Of a stretch of DNA of 64,000 bases, positions 50,701 to 59,741 are shown in pieces (positions within the stretch are counted from its first letter, which is position 1; each line of letters starts with the position of its first letter). Source of the stretch: Massilia antarctica (GTDB taxonomy: Bacteria > Pseudomonadota > Gammaproteobacteria > Burkholderiales > Burkholderiaceae_D); the NCBI RefSeq assembly GCF_015689335.1, contig NZ_CP065053.1, positions 5,766,001 through 5,830,000 of the forward strand, written 5' to 3'. The notes under the pieces were generated by a model. That model was not told the origin of the DNA. It saw only the letters and a program-made list of their open reading frames with translations, and ran no database searches. Both the position numbers and the translations under genes were made by a program.

Positions 50701-53700
50701 CTATGCCGCCAGCGGCGCCACACGCAGCGGCAGGTCGATGAAAAAGGTGGTGCCGCGCTCCGCGCTGCTCTCGACCTTGATGCTCCCTTCCAGCAGCGAG
50801 GTGACGATGTTGTACGTGATATTCAAACCCAGTCCCGAACCGCCCTGTCCCATCTTGGTCGTGAAAAACGGATCGAAGATGCGGGCCTGGTGTTCGGCCG
50901 GGATGCCAACGCCGTCGTCGTGGAAGGTCAGCAGCACCCGCTCCGTGCCCTGGCGCATGGCCGTGACGGTCATCGCCCCGCCGCTGCGGCCCTCGAACGC
51001 GTGCAGCATTGCGTTATTGATCAGGTTGATCATCACCTGGCCGAACGGTCCCGGATAGCTGTCCATCTCGATATCGGCTTCCATCTCCAGTTCGAGCGTG
51101 TGGCCGGCCTTGCGCACCTGGTTCATCATGGTGGCGATGATTTCGTGCGTGGCCTGCTCCAGGTGAAAGCGGCGGCGCTGCGCGCTGGCCTGGTCCACCG
51201 CCACCTGCTTGAAGCTGTTGAGCAGGTCGGCCGCGTTGAACAGGCTGCGCATGATCAGCTCCGACGCCTCCTGCGACGCATCGATGAATACTTTCAGCTC
51301 GGAGCGGCGGATGGTGGCGCCGTCGAACTTCTGCGCGATCTCGCTGGTCTTTTCCTGCAAGGTGCTGGCCATCAGCAGGCTGTTGCCGATCGGGGTGTTC
51401 AGTTCATGCGCCACGCCGGCCACCAGCGACCCGAGCGCCGCCAGTTTTTCCTGCGACACCAGCTGCGTTTGCGCGTCCTGCAACTGGCGGTAGGCGTCGG
51501 CGTTATCGAAGGCCACGCCGACGTAGGAAGCGAGCGTGCGCAGCATGTCCAGGTGGATGCGCCCGTAGGCATTCTCGACGTAGCTGTGCACCGACACCAC
51601 TCCCAGCATGCGGCCGTTGACCGCGATCGGCACGTACAGCAGCGAGCGCGGTGGCGTCGGCAGGGTGCCGTCTTCGAGCGTGCCCAGATGGTCTTCGCTG
51701 GAGGTGAGCGACAGGTCGGCGATGTAGTTGCCGTACTCCTTGTCCAGGTTATTGATGAAGACATCGCGCTCGTTGAGGATGCACCAGACCGCAAGCTGGT
51801 TGGGGTCGTCCATGCTGCGCGAATACGGCGCATAGCGCTTGCCGCCCTCGATCGCGAACGGGTAGTCGATGGTGGCGCGCTCGGGCCGGTACAGGCCGAT
51901 CCCGAACACGCTCGCATCCATCAACTCATTGACGTGCGCGTACAGCATCAGCATGATCGATTCGCTATCGAGCTTGGCGGTCAGCTTGCGCCCGATGGCG
52001 CTCAGGAGCGCGATGTTGCGGTGCGCCTGTTCGACTTCCACTTTCTGGCGCTCCACCGAGTCCTTCTGCAGCTGCAATTCGGCGGTGCGCGCGCCGACCT
52101 GGCGTTCGAGCAGGGATTTTTGCTGCACCAGCGCGCGCACCCGCACGCGCATCAGCGCATAGCCCAGGCCAAGCACCAGCACGGCCAGCAAGGTGCGGAA
52201 CCACCATGTCTTCCAGGCCGGCGGCGTGATCGTGATCGCCAGGGTGGTCGGCGCCTCGCTCCACACGCCATCCTTGTTGCTGGCGCGGACGCGGAACACG
52301 TAGTGCCCCGGATCGAGATTGGTGTAGGTGGCGAAGCGCTTGCCCGCGTCGGTACTGACCCAGCCCTGGTCGAAGCCTTCGAGCTGGTACAGGTAGCGGT
52401 TGCGCTGGGGATCGGCGAAATGCAAGGCGGCGAATTCCAGCGACAGCACCGTATCGCGGTACGACAAGGTGATCGATTTCGCATCCTCGATGGCGCCATC
52501 GAAGGTGACGCCATCGAGCTTCTGGCCGGTGCGCAGCGGGCGGTTGAAGATCAGGAGATCGGTAATGACCACCGCCGGCGGATACGGGTTTTCACGGATC
52601 GCCTCGGGCCGGAACGAGGTCAGGCCGTCGATGCCGCCGAAGTGCAGGCTGCCGTCGCCCAGGCGCGCGGCCGAGCCGACAAAGTACGAGCCGTCGTTCA
52701 GGCCATCCCTGGAGGTGTAGCGCTTGACCTGCCCGTTGGACGGATCGAGGCGCGCCAGGCCGGCGGTGCTGCTGACCCACAGCATGCCGGCGTCGTCTTC
52801 CAGGATGGCGCCGATCGGATCGGAAGCGGCCGCGCCGTTGAGCGCGAAGAAGCGAAAGCGCACCTGCCCGTCCGCGCCGGTTTCGACCCGATGCAGGCCG
52901 CCCGCGGTGCCGACCCAGACCTGGCCCTTGCGCGACTCGAACAGATAATAGATGCGGCTGTGGCGCAGGCTGGCCGGGTCGGCCGGGTCGTAGCGATAAT
53001 GGGTGAAGCGGCCGGTGGCCCGGTCGAGCCGTTCGAGGCCGTTGTCGGTGCCGATCCAGATGAAGCCCTGGTGGTCTTCCAGCAGCGCGAAGCCGTGGTT
53101 TTCGCCCAGGCTGTGCGGGTTGTCCGGGTCGTGGCTCCAGCCGCTCCGGGCGCCGCTGGCCGGATCGTAGCGCAGCACCCCGCCGCGCGTGAGCACCCAC
53201 AGCATGCCGGCGCGGTCGATCATCAGGCGCTGGATGTAGGACGTGGTGGCGTCGGTGCCGATCGCCAGCGGGGTCGAGCGCCCGCTTTGCTTGTCGATCC
53301 ACGACAGGCCGGTGGGCGTGCCGACCCAGACCCGCCCGGGCGCCACCGCCAGCGCGGTCACCAGCTCGCCCGGGCGCAGGTGCGTGGCAGTGGCGCTGGC
53401 CACGTCCAGCCGGTTGACGCCACCGCCGGTGGTGCCCAGCCACAGCGTGTCCTTGCCATCGGCCGCGATGACGCGGACCTTGTTCGAACTGAGGCTGGTG
53501 GCATCGTCCGGGGTGTGCGCAAGCCGGTTAAAGCCGCCGCTGGCGATGTCGACCCGGTTGACGCCGCCGAACCAGCTGCCGACCCACAGGGTGCCGCTGC
53601 GGTCGAGGAAGCTGGCCGCGATCCGGTTGTCGGACAGCGAATGGCGGTCGAGCGGCTGGTGACGGTAGCTGACAAACCTGTCGCTGGCGGCATCGCGCCA

Positions 53701-54612
53701 CAACAGGCCATCGAGTTCGGTGCCCACCCACAGGCCGCCCTTGGTATCGTGATACAGCGAGAGCACGCGCACCGCGCCGACGCCGTCTTGCGTGCCGATC
53801 TCGCGCCGCGCCGGCGCCGCGCCGCCCAGCCGCCACGCATGCAGGCCGGCGCCGGTGCCGATCCATAAAGTGCGGTTCGGTCCGAGCGAGAGCGCCATCA
53901 CCTGGTTGCGCGCGGCTTCCTGTGGCGCGCCGAGGGAAAAACGCTCGAAGCGGCGCGCGCCGGGCGCCAGCCGGTCCAGGCCGCGCGCGGTGCCGACCCA
54001 TAGACTGCCGTCGGTATCGCGCGCCAGGGCGTTGACCCGGTCGTCGCTCAGGCTGGCCGGGTCGGCCGGATCGTTGCGCGTGGTGGCAAAGCGCCCGGTG
54101 GCCGGGTCGAAGTGCTTGAGGCCTTCGCCGGTGGCCAGCCACAGGCCGCCGCGCCCGTCGCTGACGATGGCCGACACCACGCGGTTGTTCAAGCCGGCCG
54201 ACGCATTGCCGGCGCTGGCGTAGCGGACGAATTTTTGCGTGCCGCGCTGGTAGCGGATCAGCCCTCCCTTGGTGCCGAACCACAGGCGGCCCTGCTCGTC
54301 CTCGAAGGACGCGGAAACGTAATTGTCGGCGATGCTGCCGGCATCGGCAGGGTCGTTCTTGAAGACGGTCATGCGGTAGCCGTCATAGCGGTTCAGGCCC
54401 GCCTGGGTGCCGAGCCACATGAAGCCCTGGCGGTCCTGCAGGATGCTTTGCACCGATTCCTGCGACAGCCCCTGCTCCAGCCCGATATGTTCGAAGCGCA
54501 GGCTGCGCACCGGCGACGCCGGCGCCGCGCCGGTGCATGCCATGAGCAGCAGCCAGGCCAGGGCCAGCCGGGGCAGCATCGCGTTCAGGCGGGTGGTGAA
54601 TCGAAGCTTCAT
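50701..54612 (-). CDS. Two-component regulator propeller sensor histidine kinase
   Basis: A 1303-residue sensor. After a signal peptide (about 1-30, ALAWLLLMACTGAAPAS) come many propeller repeats (Reg_prop, about 35-700, each with WLGTxxGLxRxD-type motifs). Then a Y_Y_Y domain (about 705-790, LSYRDTVLSLEFAALHF), one membrane segment (about 800-820, WFRTLLAVLVLGLGYALMRV), a coiled coil and a GAF-type domain (about 870-1040). The kinase core follows: H-box GVAHELNTPIGN, N-box INLINNAMLHAFEG, and G1/G2 DDGVGIPAEHQ and GSGLGLNI. No receiver or DNA-binding domain is attached. Its periplasmic ligand and response regulator are unknown. Confidence 0.93.
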   Translation of the reverse strand: MKLRFTTRLNAMLPRLALAWLLLMACTGAAPASPVRSLRFEHIGLEQGLSQESVQSILQDRQGFMWLGTQAGLNRYDGYRMTVFKNDPADAGSIADNYVSASFEDEQGRLWFGTKGGLIRYQRGTQKFVRYASAGNASAGLNNRVVSAIVSDGRGGLWLATGEGLKHFDPATGRFATTRNDPADPASLSDDRVNALARDTDGSLWVGTARGLDRLAPGARRFERFSLGAPQEAARNQVMALSLGPNRTLWIGTGAGLHAWRLGGAAPARREIGTQDGVGAVRVLSLYHDTKGGLWVGTELDGLLWRDAASDRFVSYRHQPLDRHSLSDNRIAASFLDRSGTLWVGSWFGGVNRVDIASGGFNRLAHTPDDATSLSSNKVRVIAADGKDTLWLGTTGGGVNRLDVASATATHLRPGELVTALAVAPGRVWVGTPTGLSWIDKQSGRSTPLAIGTDATTSYIQRLMIDRAGMLWVLTRGGVLRYDPASGARSGWSHDPDNPHSLGENHGFALLEDHQGFIWIGTDNGLERLDRATGRFTHYRYDPADPASLRHSRIYYLFESRKGQVWVGTAGGLHRVETGADGQVRFRFFALNGAAASDPIGAILEDDAGMLWVSSTAGLARLDPSNGQVKRYTSRDGLNDGSYFVGSAARLGDGSLHFGGIDGLTSFRPEAIRENPYPPAVVITDLLIFNRPLRTGQKLDGVTFDGAIEDAKSITLSYRDTVLSLEFAALHFADPQRNRYLYQLEGFDQGWVSTDAGKRFATYTNLDPGHYVFRVRASNKDGVWSEAPTTLAITITPPAWKTWWFRTLLAVLVLGLGYALMRVRVRALVQQKSLLERQVGARTAELQLQKDSVERQKVEVEQAHRNIALLSAIGRKLTAKLDSESIMLMLYAHVNELMDASVFGIGLYRPERATIDYPFAIEGGKRYAPYSRSMDDPNQLAVWCILNERDVFINNLDKEYGNYIADLSLTSSEDHLGTLEDGTLPTPPRSLLYVPIAVNGRMLGVVSVHSYVENAYGRIHLDMLRTLASYVGVAFDNADAYRQLQDAQTQLVSQEKLAALGSLVAGVAHELNTPIGNSLLMASTLQEKTSEIAQKFDGATIRRSELKVFIDASQEASELIMRSLFNAADLLNSFKQVAVDQASAQRRRFHLEQATHEIIATMMNQVRKAGHTLELEMEADIEMDSYPGPFGQVMINLINNAMLHAFEGRSGGAMTVTAMRQGTERVLLTFHDDGVGIPAEHQARIFDPFFTTKMGQGGSGLGLNITYNIVTSLLEGSIKVESSAERGTTFFIDLPLRVAPLAA

Positions 54613-54807
54613 TCGGGCGTTCCACGCAGCAATAGGAGTAATCTAACAGATGCCCGGCCAGGAATGACAATTACTTGTTGTTGTCCGCGCTATGATTGCC
54701 CTCTGGACAAACGGTGAAGGCGCCACTACAATAGCGCCTTCTTCGGAAATGCAAGCGATCCGGAGAGTGGTAGAAGCACTGCGACGAACGAGCCAGCAAA
54801 TCAAGGG

Positions 54808-54836
54808 TTCCGAAAACAAGGTGAAGCTGCTATACT
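54808..54836 (+). promoter_or_regulatory. Promoter of tRNA-Arg copy 1
   Basis: TTCCGA-N17-TATACT, with the -10 ending 10 nt before the mature tRNA. Copies 2 and 3 have the same -10 to tRNA distance. Confidence 0.6.
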
Positions 54837-54846
54837 ATTTGCTTAC

Positions 54847-54923
54847 GCGGCTGTAGCTCAGCTGGATAGAGTACTTGGCTACGAACCAAGGGGTCGTGGG
54901 TTCAATTCCTGCCAGCCGCACCA
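54847..54923 (+). tRNA. tRNA-Arg (anticodon ACG), copy 1
   Basis: A 77-nt cloverleaf: 7-bp acceptor stem GCGGCTG/CAGCCGC, a D-arm from GCTCAGCTGGATAGAGT, anticodon arm CTTGG-CTACGAA-CCAAG with anticodon ACG, T-arm with GGTTCAATTCC, and encoded CCA end. Wobble A34 is normally deaminated to inosine, decoding CGU, CGC and CGA. The body is identical to the two copies downstream. Confidence 0.96.
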
Positions 54924-54939
54924 AAATTCGTATTGATCG

Positions 54940-54971
54940 AGGGCCTGTGAAGAAATTTACGGGCCTTTTTT
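54940..54971 (+). terminator. Terminator after tRNA-Arg copy 1
   Basis: GGGCC ... GGGCC inverted arms around GAAGAAATTT, followed by six T. The stem contains mismatches compared with copies 2 and 3. Confidence 0.7.
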
Positions 54972-55024
54972 CTTGACGTCGTCGTTTTTTTATTCGGCCC
55001 TTCCCGCTAATCTACCGAGAAGAT

Positions 55025-55054
55025 TTGGCAAAATCGAAAATACGCTGCTATAAT
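55025..55054 (+). promoter_or_regulatory. Promoter of tRNA-Arg copy 2
   Basis: TTGGCA-N18-TATAAT; the -10 is a consensus hexamer ending 10 nt before the tRNA. The sequence around it repeats before copy 3. Confidence 0.75.
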
Positions 55055-55064
55055 GTTTGCTTAC

Positions 55065-55141
55065 GCGGCTGTAGCTCAGCTGGATAGAGTACTTGGCTAC
55101 GAACCAAGGGGTCGTGGGTTCAATTCCTGCCAGCCGCACCA
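55065..55141 (+). tRNA. tRNA-Arg (anticodon ACG), copy 2
   Basis: Identical in sequence to copy 1 over all 77 nt, including the encoded CCA. It has its own consensus promoter and terminator, so it is an independent transcription unit within a tandem duplication of about 217 bp. Confidence 0.96.
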
Positions 55142-55157
55142 AAATTCGTACTGATCG

Positions 55158-55189
55158 AGGGCCCGTGAAGAAATTGACGGGCCCTTTTT
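55158..55189 (+). terminator. Terminator after tRNA-Arg copy 2
   Basis: Arms AGGGCCCGT and ACGGGCCCT around a short A-rich loop, then five T. Confidence 0.85.
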
Positions 55190-55241
55190 CTGTACGTCGG
55201 CGTTTTTTATTCGGCAATTTCCAGCGATATGCCTGGAAGAT

Positions 55242-55270
55242 TTGGCGAATCGAAAATACGCTGCTATAAT
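55242..55270 (+). promoter_or_regulatory. Promoter of tRNA-Arg copy 3
   Basis: TTGGCG-N17-TATAAT; one base shorter spacing than copy 2, same distance to the tRNA. Confidence 0.75.
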
Positions 55271-55280
55271 GTTTGCTTAA

Positions 55281-55357
55281 GCGGCTGTAGCTCAGCTGGA
55301 TAGAGTACTTGGCTACGAACCAAGGGGTCGTGGGTTCAATTCCTGCCAGCCGCACCA
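55281..55357 (+). tRNA. tRNA-Arg (anticodon ACG), copy 3
   Basis: Identical in sequence to copies 1 and 2 over all 77 nt. It is followed by the strongest of the three terminators. The 3' end shows no partial duplication, which would have suggested use as an integration site. Confidence 0.96.
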
Positions 55358-55372
55358 GAAATTCGTCAGACG

Positions 55373-55404
55373 AAGGGCCCGCGGAGAAATCCGCGGGCCC
55401 TTTT
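55373..55404 (+). terminator. Terminator after tRNA-Arg copy 3
   Basis: Perfect 13-bp stem AAGGGCCCGCGGA / TCCGCGGGCCCTT around GAAA, followed by T-rich sequence. Confidence 0.88.
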
Positions 55405-55441
55405 GTTTTTGTGCGCGCGGCATGGGCGCACGTGCCCGGTC

Positions 55442-56203
55442 TTATTGAGTACGACGGATCGTCAAGCGTGCAAGCGGATTGTCCCAACGCTGCGCGACCG
55501 TCAACGCCGACGTCGGCAAGCCGTCGTCTTTACTCGCAATTCCGGGATGGACGTGGACAGTGCCGACCGTATCGTCGCGCAGTGCACTGAAGGCCTCGCG
55601 CCGGGCGCCGCTACCTGCCGTAGCAGGGCCAGGTACCGTGTCCGCGCTTTCCGTATTGCCTTCCGTGCCCGCATCGTAGCCGATCAGGTCGACACTGCGC
55701 GAGCCGGCCACGGGGATCGACGCCAGCGATTCGCCCGACAGGCCGGTAAAGCCATCGTTCGTGTTGCCGAGCATGACAGCGAACGATAAGCGTGTCGTCA
55801 CGATCGCCGCGAGGGGAACGGCCAGGCTGACAGTGGTCGCTTTGCCTGGTCCCGCAGCCGGACCGGTGGCCGACGCGATAACCGACTTGGCGTCCCCGAT
55901 GAGCGCAGCCAGCGGCGCCGTGTTGCCAGCCTCGGCGATATTTTCCAGCGCCACGCTGGCAGCCTCGCCTTCCTTGAACAAGGAAAATGCATCGGTGTGC
56001 GCGATCACCAGCAATGGCGAGAAAGGCTGCCCGGCCGTCAGGTTGACGAGGGTGACTTCGAAAACGGCAGTGGTCGGCCCTGGCTGCGCCGGCGCAGGAT
56101 CAGGGTCTGCGTGGCCGCTGCCGCAGGCGCTCGCCAGCAACGATAGCGCAAGCACCAGTGAGGAAAGGCGAAAACGATTGGTAAGGAAGGCATGCATCGT
56201 CAT
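55442..56203 (-). CDS. Spondin-domain exported lipoprotein
   Basis: A 253-residue protein with a lipoprotein signal (LSSLVLALSLLASACGSG; lipobox Cys in ASAC). The mature part has the bacterial spondin_N pattern: FEVTLVNLTAGQPFSPLLVIAHT, IAEAGNTAPL, GNTNDGFTGL, LIGYDAGTEGN and VHVHPGI. It shares these motifs with the adjacent upstream protein, so the two are paralogues. Function in bacteria is unknown; the fold suggests surface binding. It lies 4 nt after its paralogue, in one transcript. Confidence 0.85.
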   Translation of the reverse strand: MTMHAFLTNRFRLSSLVLALSLLASACGSGHADPDPAPAQPGPTTAVFEVTLVNLTAGQPFSPLLVIAHTDAFSLFKEGEAASVALENIAEAGNTAPLAALIGDAKSVIASATGPAAGPGKATTVSLAVPLAAIVTTRLSFAVMLGNTNDGFTGLSGESLASIPVAGSRSVDLIGYDAGTEGNTESADTVPGPATAGSGARREAFSALRDDTVGTVHVHPGIASKDDGLPTSALTVAQRWDNPLARLTIRRTQ

Positions 56204-56207
56204 CCCC

Positions 56208-56999
56208 TTACTTGACCGTCAGCACGACACGTGCCACTGGGTTCAGCCAGCGGTATACGGTGTTGTCAAGCGCACTGGGTCCGCCGGGCGCGCTGCCGAG
56301 AATGCCGCGGTGGATGTGGACGTAACCCTCCTTGGTGGCATTTGCAAAGCCAGCCGCATGCGTGTTGATGGTCGGGGTCAGCTTGCCTGAATCGTCATTG
56401 AGGAACGGCGGGAAGATCATGCCGGGTTGATTGATGCCGCCGGCCACGGCAGCCTTCTCATCATTCGCCTCGGTGCCGGCATCATACGCATTGAGCATAT
56501 AGACATAGCTGCCCGGCATGGTCGGGATGTCGATCGCGTTCATTGCGACAAAGCCGTCATTGGTAGGCACGAGCATGGCCAGGATGGACAACTGGGTGTT
56601 GGTCGTTCCGGCGCCGCCAAGCAGCTTGGCCGGCAAGCTCGTCGCGCCGGGCTTGAGCGGCCCGTTGTTCGGATTGACCGACTTGCTCGAGCCTGCGGGC
56701 AGGATCGCTTCCATCGGCGCAGTGTTGCCGGCTTCGCCTATCTGCTGGATTTCAACACTGGCCGCCGTGCCTGCCGTAAATGACTTGAAGGCGGCGGGAT
56801 GGGCCGTCACCAGCAGGGGTGTCAACCAGGTCGCGCGGGTCAGGTTGGTAACCGTTATGCTCAGTTCGGCAGCCTGCGCGGCGCCGTGCAGGGCAATCAG
56901 CGCACTCGCGGCAATCGCCGCTTTCAAGCCGGTCATGGGGAGATGGCGTAAACCGCGCACTGCGCGCAGTATCGGAGCCGGGGCAACATCAGCGTTCAT
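56208..56999 (-). CDS. Spondin-domain exported protein
   Basis: About 263 residues from ATG 56999. Signal segment GLKAAIAASALIALHGAAQA, then spondin_N motifs LSITVTNLTRATWLTPLLVTAHP, IGEAGNTAPM, VPTNDGFVAM, NAYDAGTEAN and GYVHIHRGI. Unlike its neighbour it has no lipobox, so it is probably periplasmic or secreted. ATG 56999 is preceded by GAAGAG; starts at 57029 or 56933 are possible. First of the paralogous pair. Confidence 0.85.
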   Translation of the reverse strand: MNADVAPAPILRAVRGLRHLPMTGLKAAIAASALIALHGAAQAAELSITVTNLTRATWLTPLLVTAHPAAFKSFTAGTAASVEIQQIGEAGNTAPMEAILPAGSSKSVNPNNGPLKPGATSLPAKLLGGAGTTNTQLSILAMLVPTNDGFVAMNAIDIPTMPGSYVYMLNAYDAGTEANDEKAAVAGGINQPGMIFPPFLNDDSGKLTPTINTHAAGFANATKEGYVHIHRGILGSAPGGPSALDNTVYRWLNPVARVVLTVK

Positions 57000-57217
57000 G
57001 GAATTCTCTTCAAAAATTACGTGGATCATTGACACCTCAAGCGCAATCGACGATGCGCTTGTCGGCATTGGAAACTGGTGGGATCGGCACTTGCAGCAGG
57101 GTGATCGCGACAGTAGCCGCCGATCGGTCTTCGCTGCTGCCAGACAGGCCACCTGGCAGCCGGGCTGGCGCGGCAGGCCGCTCCAGGCAATGAGCGGCCT
57201 GCCGCGGCCCCTGCCCT

Positions 57218-57763
57218 TTATGCCGCCAGTTTTTCTGCAGCTGGGAAATCGACGTCGGTCTGGGCCACGTTGTTAATGTAATTGGTCAGCACGTTCAAAG
57301 CGACATTGACCACGATCTCGACGACGCCAGCGTCGTCAAAACCAGCGGCGCGTACTGCAGCGAGATCGTCGCCGCTGACATGACCGCGCTCGGCCACCAC
57401 GCGGTGCGCAAAGCGCAGCGCGGCATCCGCCTTGGCATCGCTTGAACGGGCGGCGCGTGCAGCCATCATCTCAGCGTCGCTCAGCTTGGCAAGGTTCTTG
57501 CCCAGGTAGCTGTGCGCCGCCAGGCAGTACTCACAACCGTTATATTCCGCCGTCGCCAGTGCCAGACGTTCGCGTGTTTGCAGATCCAAGGTGCCTTTCG
57601 CCATCGCCCCGTTGAGCGACAGGTAGCCTTCCAAAGCGGCAGGGCTGTTGCCCACCATTTTCATCAGGTTGGGCACCACGCCCAGTTGTTTGAGGACGGC
57701 GGCAAGCAGGGGCTGCGCGGCGGCGTGGGATTGTTCGACGGTAGGGATGGAAATGCGGTTCAT
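57218..57763 (-). CDS. Carboxymuconolactone decarboxylase/AhpD-like protein
   Basis: A 181-residue AhpD-fold protein. The redox motif is EYNGCEYCLAAHSYLG, with a CxxC pair and nearby His and Glu as in alkylhydroperoxidase-type members; ALRFAHRVVAERGHVSGDDL and IVVNVALNVLTNYINN follow as in the peroxidase-related subgroup. It probably reduces peroxides or acts in thiol chemistry. ATG 57763 is preceded by AAGGAG. The LysR gene lies upstream on the same strand. Confidence 0.9.
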   Translation of the reverse strand: MNRISIPTVEQSHAAAQPLLAAVLKQLGVVPNLMKMVGNSPAALEGYLSLNGAMAKGTLDLQTRERLALATAEYNGCEYCLAAHSYLGKNLAKLSDAEMMAARAARSSDAKADAALRFAHRVVAERGHVSGDDLAAVRAAGFDDAGVVEIVVNVALNVLTNYINNVAQTDVDFPAAEKLAA

Positions 57764-57949
57764 GGTGTGCTCCTTGGAGGTAGTCGGTTGATTACTGCGC
57801 TCGGTCAGCGAGTAGGAGAACTTTATATTGTTCAACCGAAAACAAGAACGGCCACCAAAGTCAATTCATTCTTCCACTTAACGCAAGTAATAGCGATCGC
57901 CGCAGGGGCTGTGCTACCCCTTGCCGAAGAGCCGGGCTAATGGTTCACG

Positions 57950-58849
57950 TCAGCCGAGCGAGGTTTCGCCACGCAAGCGGGCCGCCACCAGATCGACGAA
58001 ACTGCGCACCTTGGTAGAGGCGAAGCGTGATTCGAGGTGGACGACGTGAATGGGAAACGGCAAGGTTTCAAACGCTTCAAGCAGGACGATGAGTTCGCCG
58101 CTTGCGACGTAGGGCGCAACTTGGTAGGACATCAGGCAGGAAATGCCGAAGCCCTCGCGCACCGTCCGGATCGCCGCGTCGATGCTGCTCACTGCGACCC
58201 GGGGTTTCACGCGAACAGTGAGAGCCTGTCCCCTGGCCTGGAACTTCCATTCGTTCCCCCCCGTGACCGTTTGTGCCGCGACGATCACATGACCGTTCAA
58301 GTCGGCCGGCGTGGCCGGTGTGCCGGCCCGCTGGAGATAGGACGGCGCAGCGACGACAACGCGGTGCACCTGTCCGACGCGCAAGGCTTTCATGCCGGAA
58401 TCGGGCAACTCGCCAATGCGGATTGCCACGTCCACCCCTTCGTCGAGCAAATTGACCATGCGGTCAACAAACAGGGCCGACACCTCCATATCCGGGTAAC
58501 GGTTGAGGTACGCAACGATACTTGGCATGACGAACATCTTGCCGAAAATGACGGGCGCCGTGACCGTCAGCGATCCACGCGGCGCCGCATTGATCCCGGC
58601 GGCGGCCTCATCGGCGGCATCGGCGTCGGCGATGACCCGTCGCGCATCCTCGAAATAGCGCTGCCCGGCTTCCGTTACGCGCACATAGCGTGTAGTGCGC
58701 TGAAGCATTTTCACGCCGACGTGGCTTTCCAGCGCGTTGATTGCCCGAGTCACCGCCGGTGGCGACATCATCATTCTACGAGCCCCGCCGGCAAGGCTTC
58801 CTTCTTCCACAACTGCAACGAACACCGACATCAGGTGCAAACGGTTCAT
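57950..58849 (-). CDS. LysR family transcriptional regulator
   Basis: A 299-residue LysR protein: helix-turn-helix in MSVFVAVVEEGSLAGGARRMMMSPPAVTRAINALE and an effector domain starting SLTVTAPVIFGKMFVMPSIVAYLNRYPDMEVSALF. It belongs to the CrgA-like group, as does the other LysR in the window. Located 187 bp upstream of the AhpD-like gene in the same direction, so it probably controls it. Confidence 0.92.
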   Translation of the reverse strand: MNRLHLMSVFVAVVEEGSLAGGARRMMMSPPAVTRAINALESHVGVKMLQRTTRYVRVTEAGQRYFEDARRVIADADAADEAAAGINAAPRGSLTVTAPVIFGKMFVMPSIVAYLNRYPDMEVSALFVDRMVNLLDEGVDVAIRIGELPDSGMKALRVGQVHRVVVAAPSYLQRAGTPATPADLNGHVIVAAQTVTGGNEWKFQARGQALTVRVKPRVAVSSIDAAIRTVREGFGISCLMSYQVAPYVASGELIVLLEAFETLPFPIHVVHLESRFASTKVRSFVDLVAARLRGETSLG

Positions 58850-59021
58850 TTTCCACCAAAAGGAAGAGAGGTCATCGGTTCATTCCAATAACAGGCGCAA
58901 GGTTACCAGAATGCCTATCCCCACTACGCGAACCGCCCGGTGCGGGCCCGCATGCCGGATGGTATGGCCGCTTGCAGCTAATCCAGCTACTCCTGTGCTG
59001 ATTGCAAAGCGCGTGCCTGCC

Positions 59022-59714
59022 CTAGAAAGCGCGGCTGACGGTCAGCACCAGCCCACCGCGCGAGCGCATCCCCTCGCCCGACTGGGCGTACGCGCCCTGC
59101 TGCGCATGCAGGCCATCCCACGCGGCCTGCAGTTTCCACGCATCGACGCTCATGCTCATGCCGATGCGGCCATCGAGGCGCGTGCCCGAGGTGTAGCGCG
59201 GCACCGCCGACAGCGCGCGCAGGTAGCCGATCCGCGCGAACAGCCCCACGTCGTCGCTCAGGGCCAGGCCGCCATTGACTTCGCTGTACACGGTGCGCAT
59301 CGTCGTGCCCATGTAGGCGGGCGAATACGACACCCTGCCGCTCACCCGGTCGCTGCCCAGCCCCACATACACTTCGCGGTAGTTCAGGTTCGACATGGTG
59401 GTGAAGCTATGGTTCGTTGCGCCGGCTTCCCACGAGCCGCCCGACTCCATCCGCCGCGCGTAGCCGGCATAGCCGATGGCGTACACGCCGCGCCCGCTGC
59501 CGCTCATCTTGAGCATGGAGGCGAACGCGCCCGCATACCAGCCGCTGCGCGTGTCGAACGACAGATTGAACTGCGGGACCGGGTCACCCTTGCTGTAGCC
59601 GACGCCGCGGTAATAATAGTCGGACACCAGCGACAGGCTGCCGCTGGCCTGGGCGCGCGCGTCGCTGCCGGCCACGCAGCACGCGAGCGCCAACGCCAGC
59701 GGCCATCTACGCAA
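59022..59714 (-). CDS. TorF family putative porin
   Basis: A 230-residue outer-membrane protein with signal peptide (WPLALALACCVAGSDARAQ) and the TorF (Gcw_chp) opening SGSLSLVSDYYYRGVGYSKGDPVPQFNLSFD. Alternating beta strands run to a terminal Phe (LVLTVSRAF). Likely a small barrel of unknown cargo. It is 27 nt downstream of the S8 protease, at the end of the ECF sigma operon. Confidence 0.88.
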   Translation of the reverse strand: MRRWPLALALACCVAGSDARAQASGSLSLVSDYYYRGVGYSKGDPVPQFNLSFDTRSGWYAGAFASMLKMSGSGRGVYAIGYAGYARRMESGGSWEAGATNHSFTTMSNLNYREVYVGLGSDRVSGRVSYSPAYMGTTMRTVYSEVNGGLALSDDVGLFARIGYLRALSAVPRYTSGTRLDGRIGMSMSVDAWKLQAAWDGLHAQQGAYAQSGEGMRSRGGLVLTVSRAF

Positions 59715-59741
59715 CGATACCCCCGCGCGCGGCGGCGTGGT

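Noticed and set aside
49753..53868. A 1371-codon plus-strand frame antisense to the hydroxyacid oxidase and sensor kinase
   Set aside because: It runs across two real genes and their gap, has shadow composition and no start signal.
54847..55357. tRNA-Arg array as a phage or island integration site
   Set aside because: No integrase gene and no duplicated tRNA 3' end is present beside it; the repeats are complete tRNA genes.
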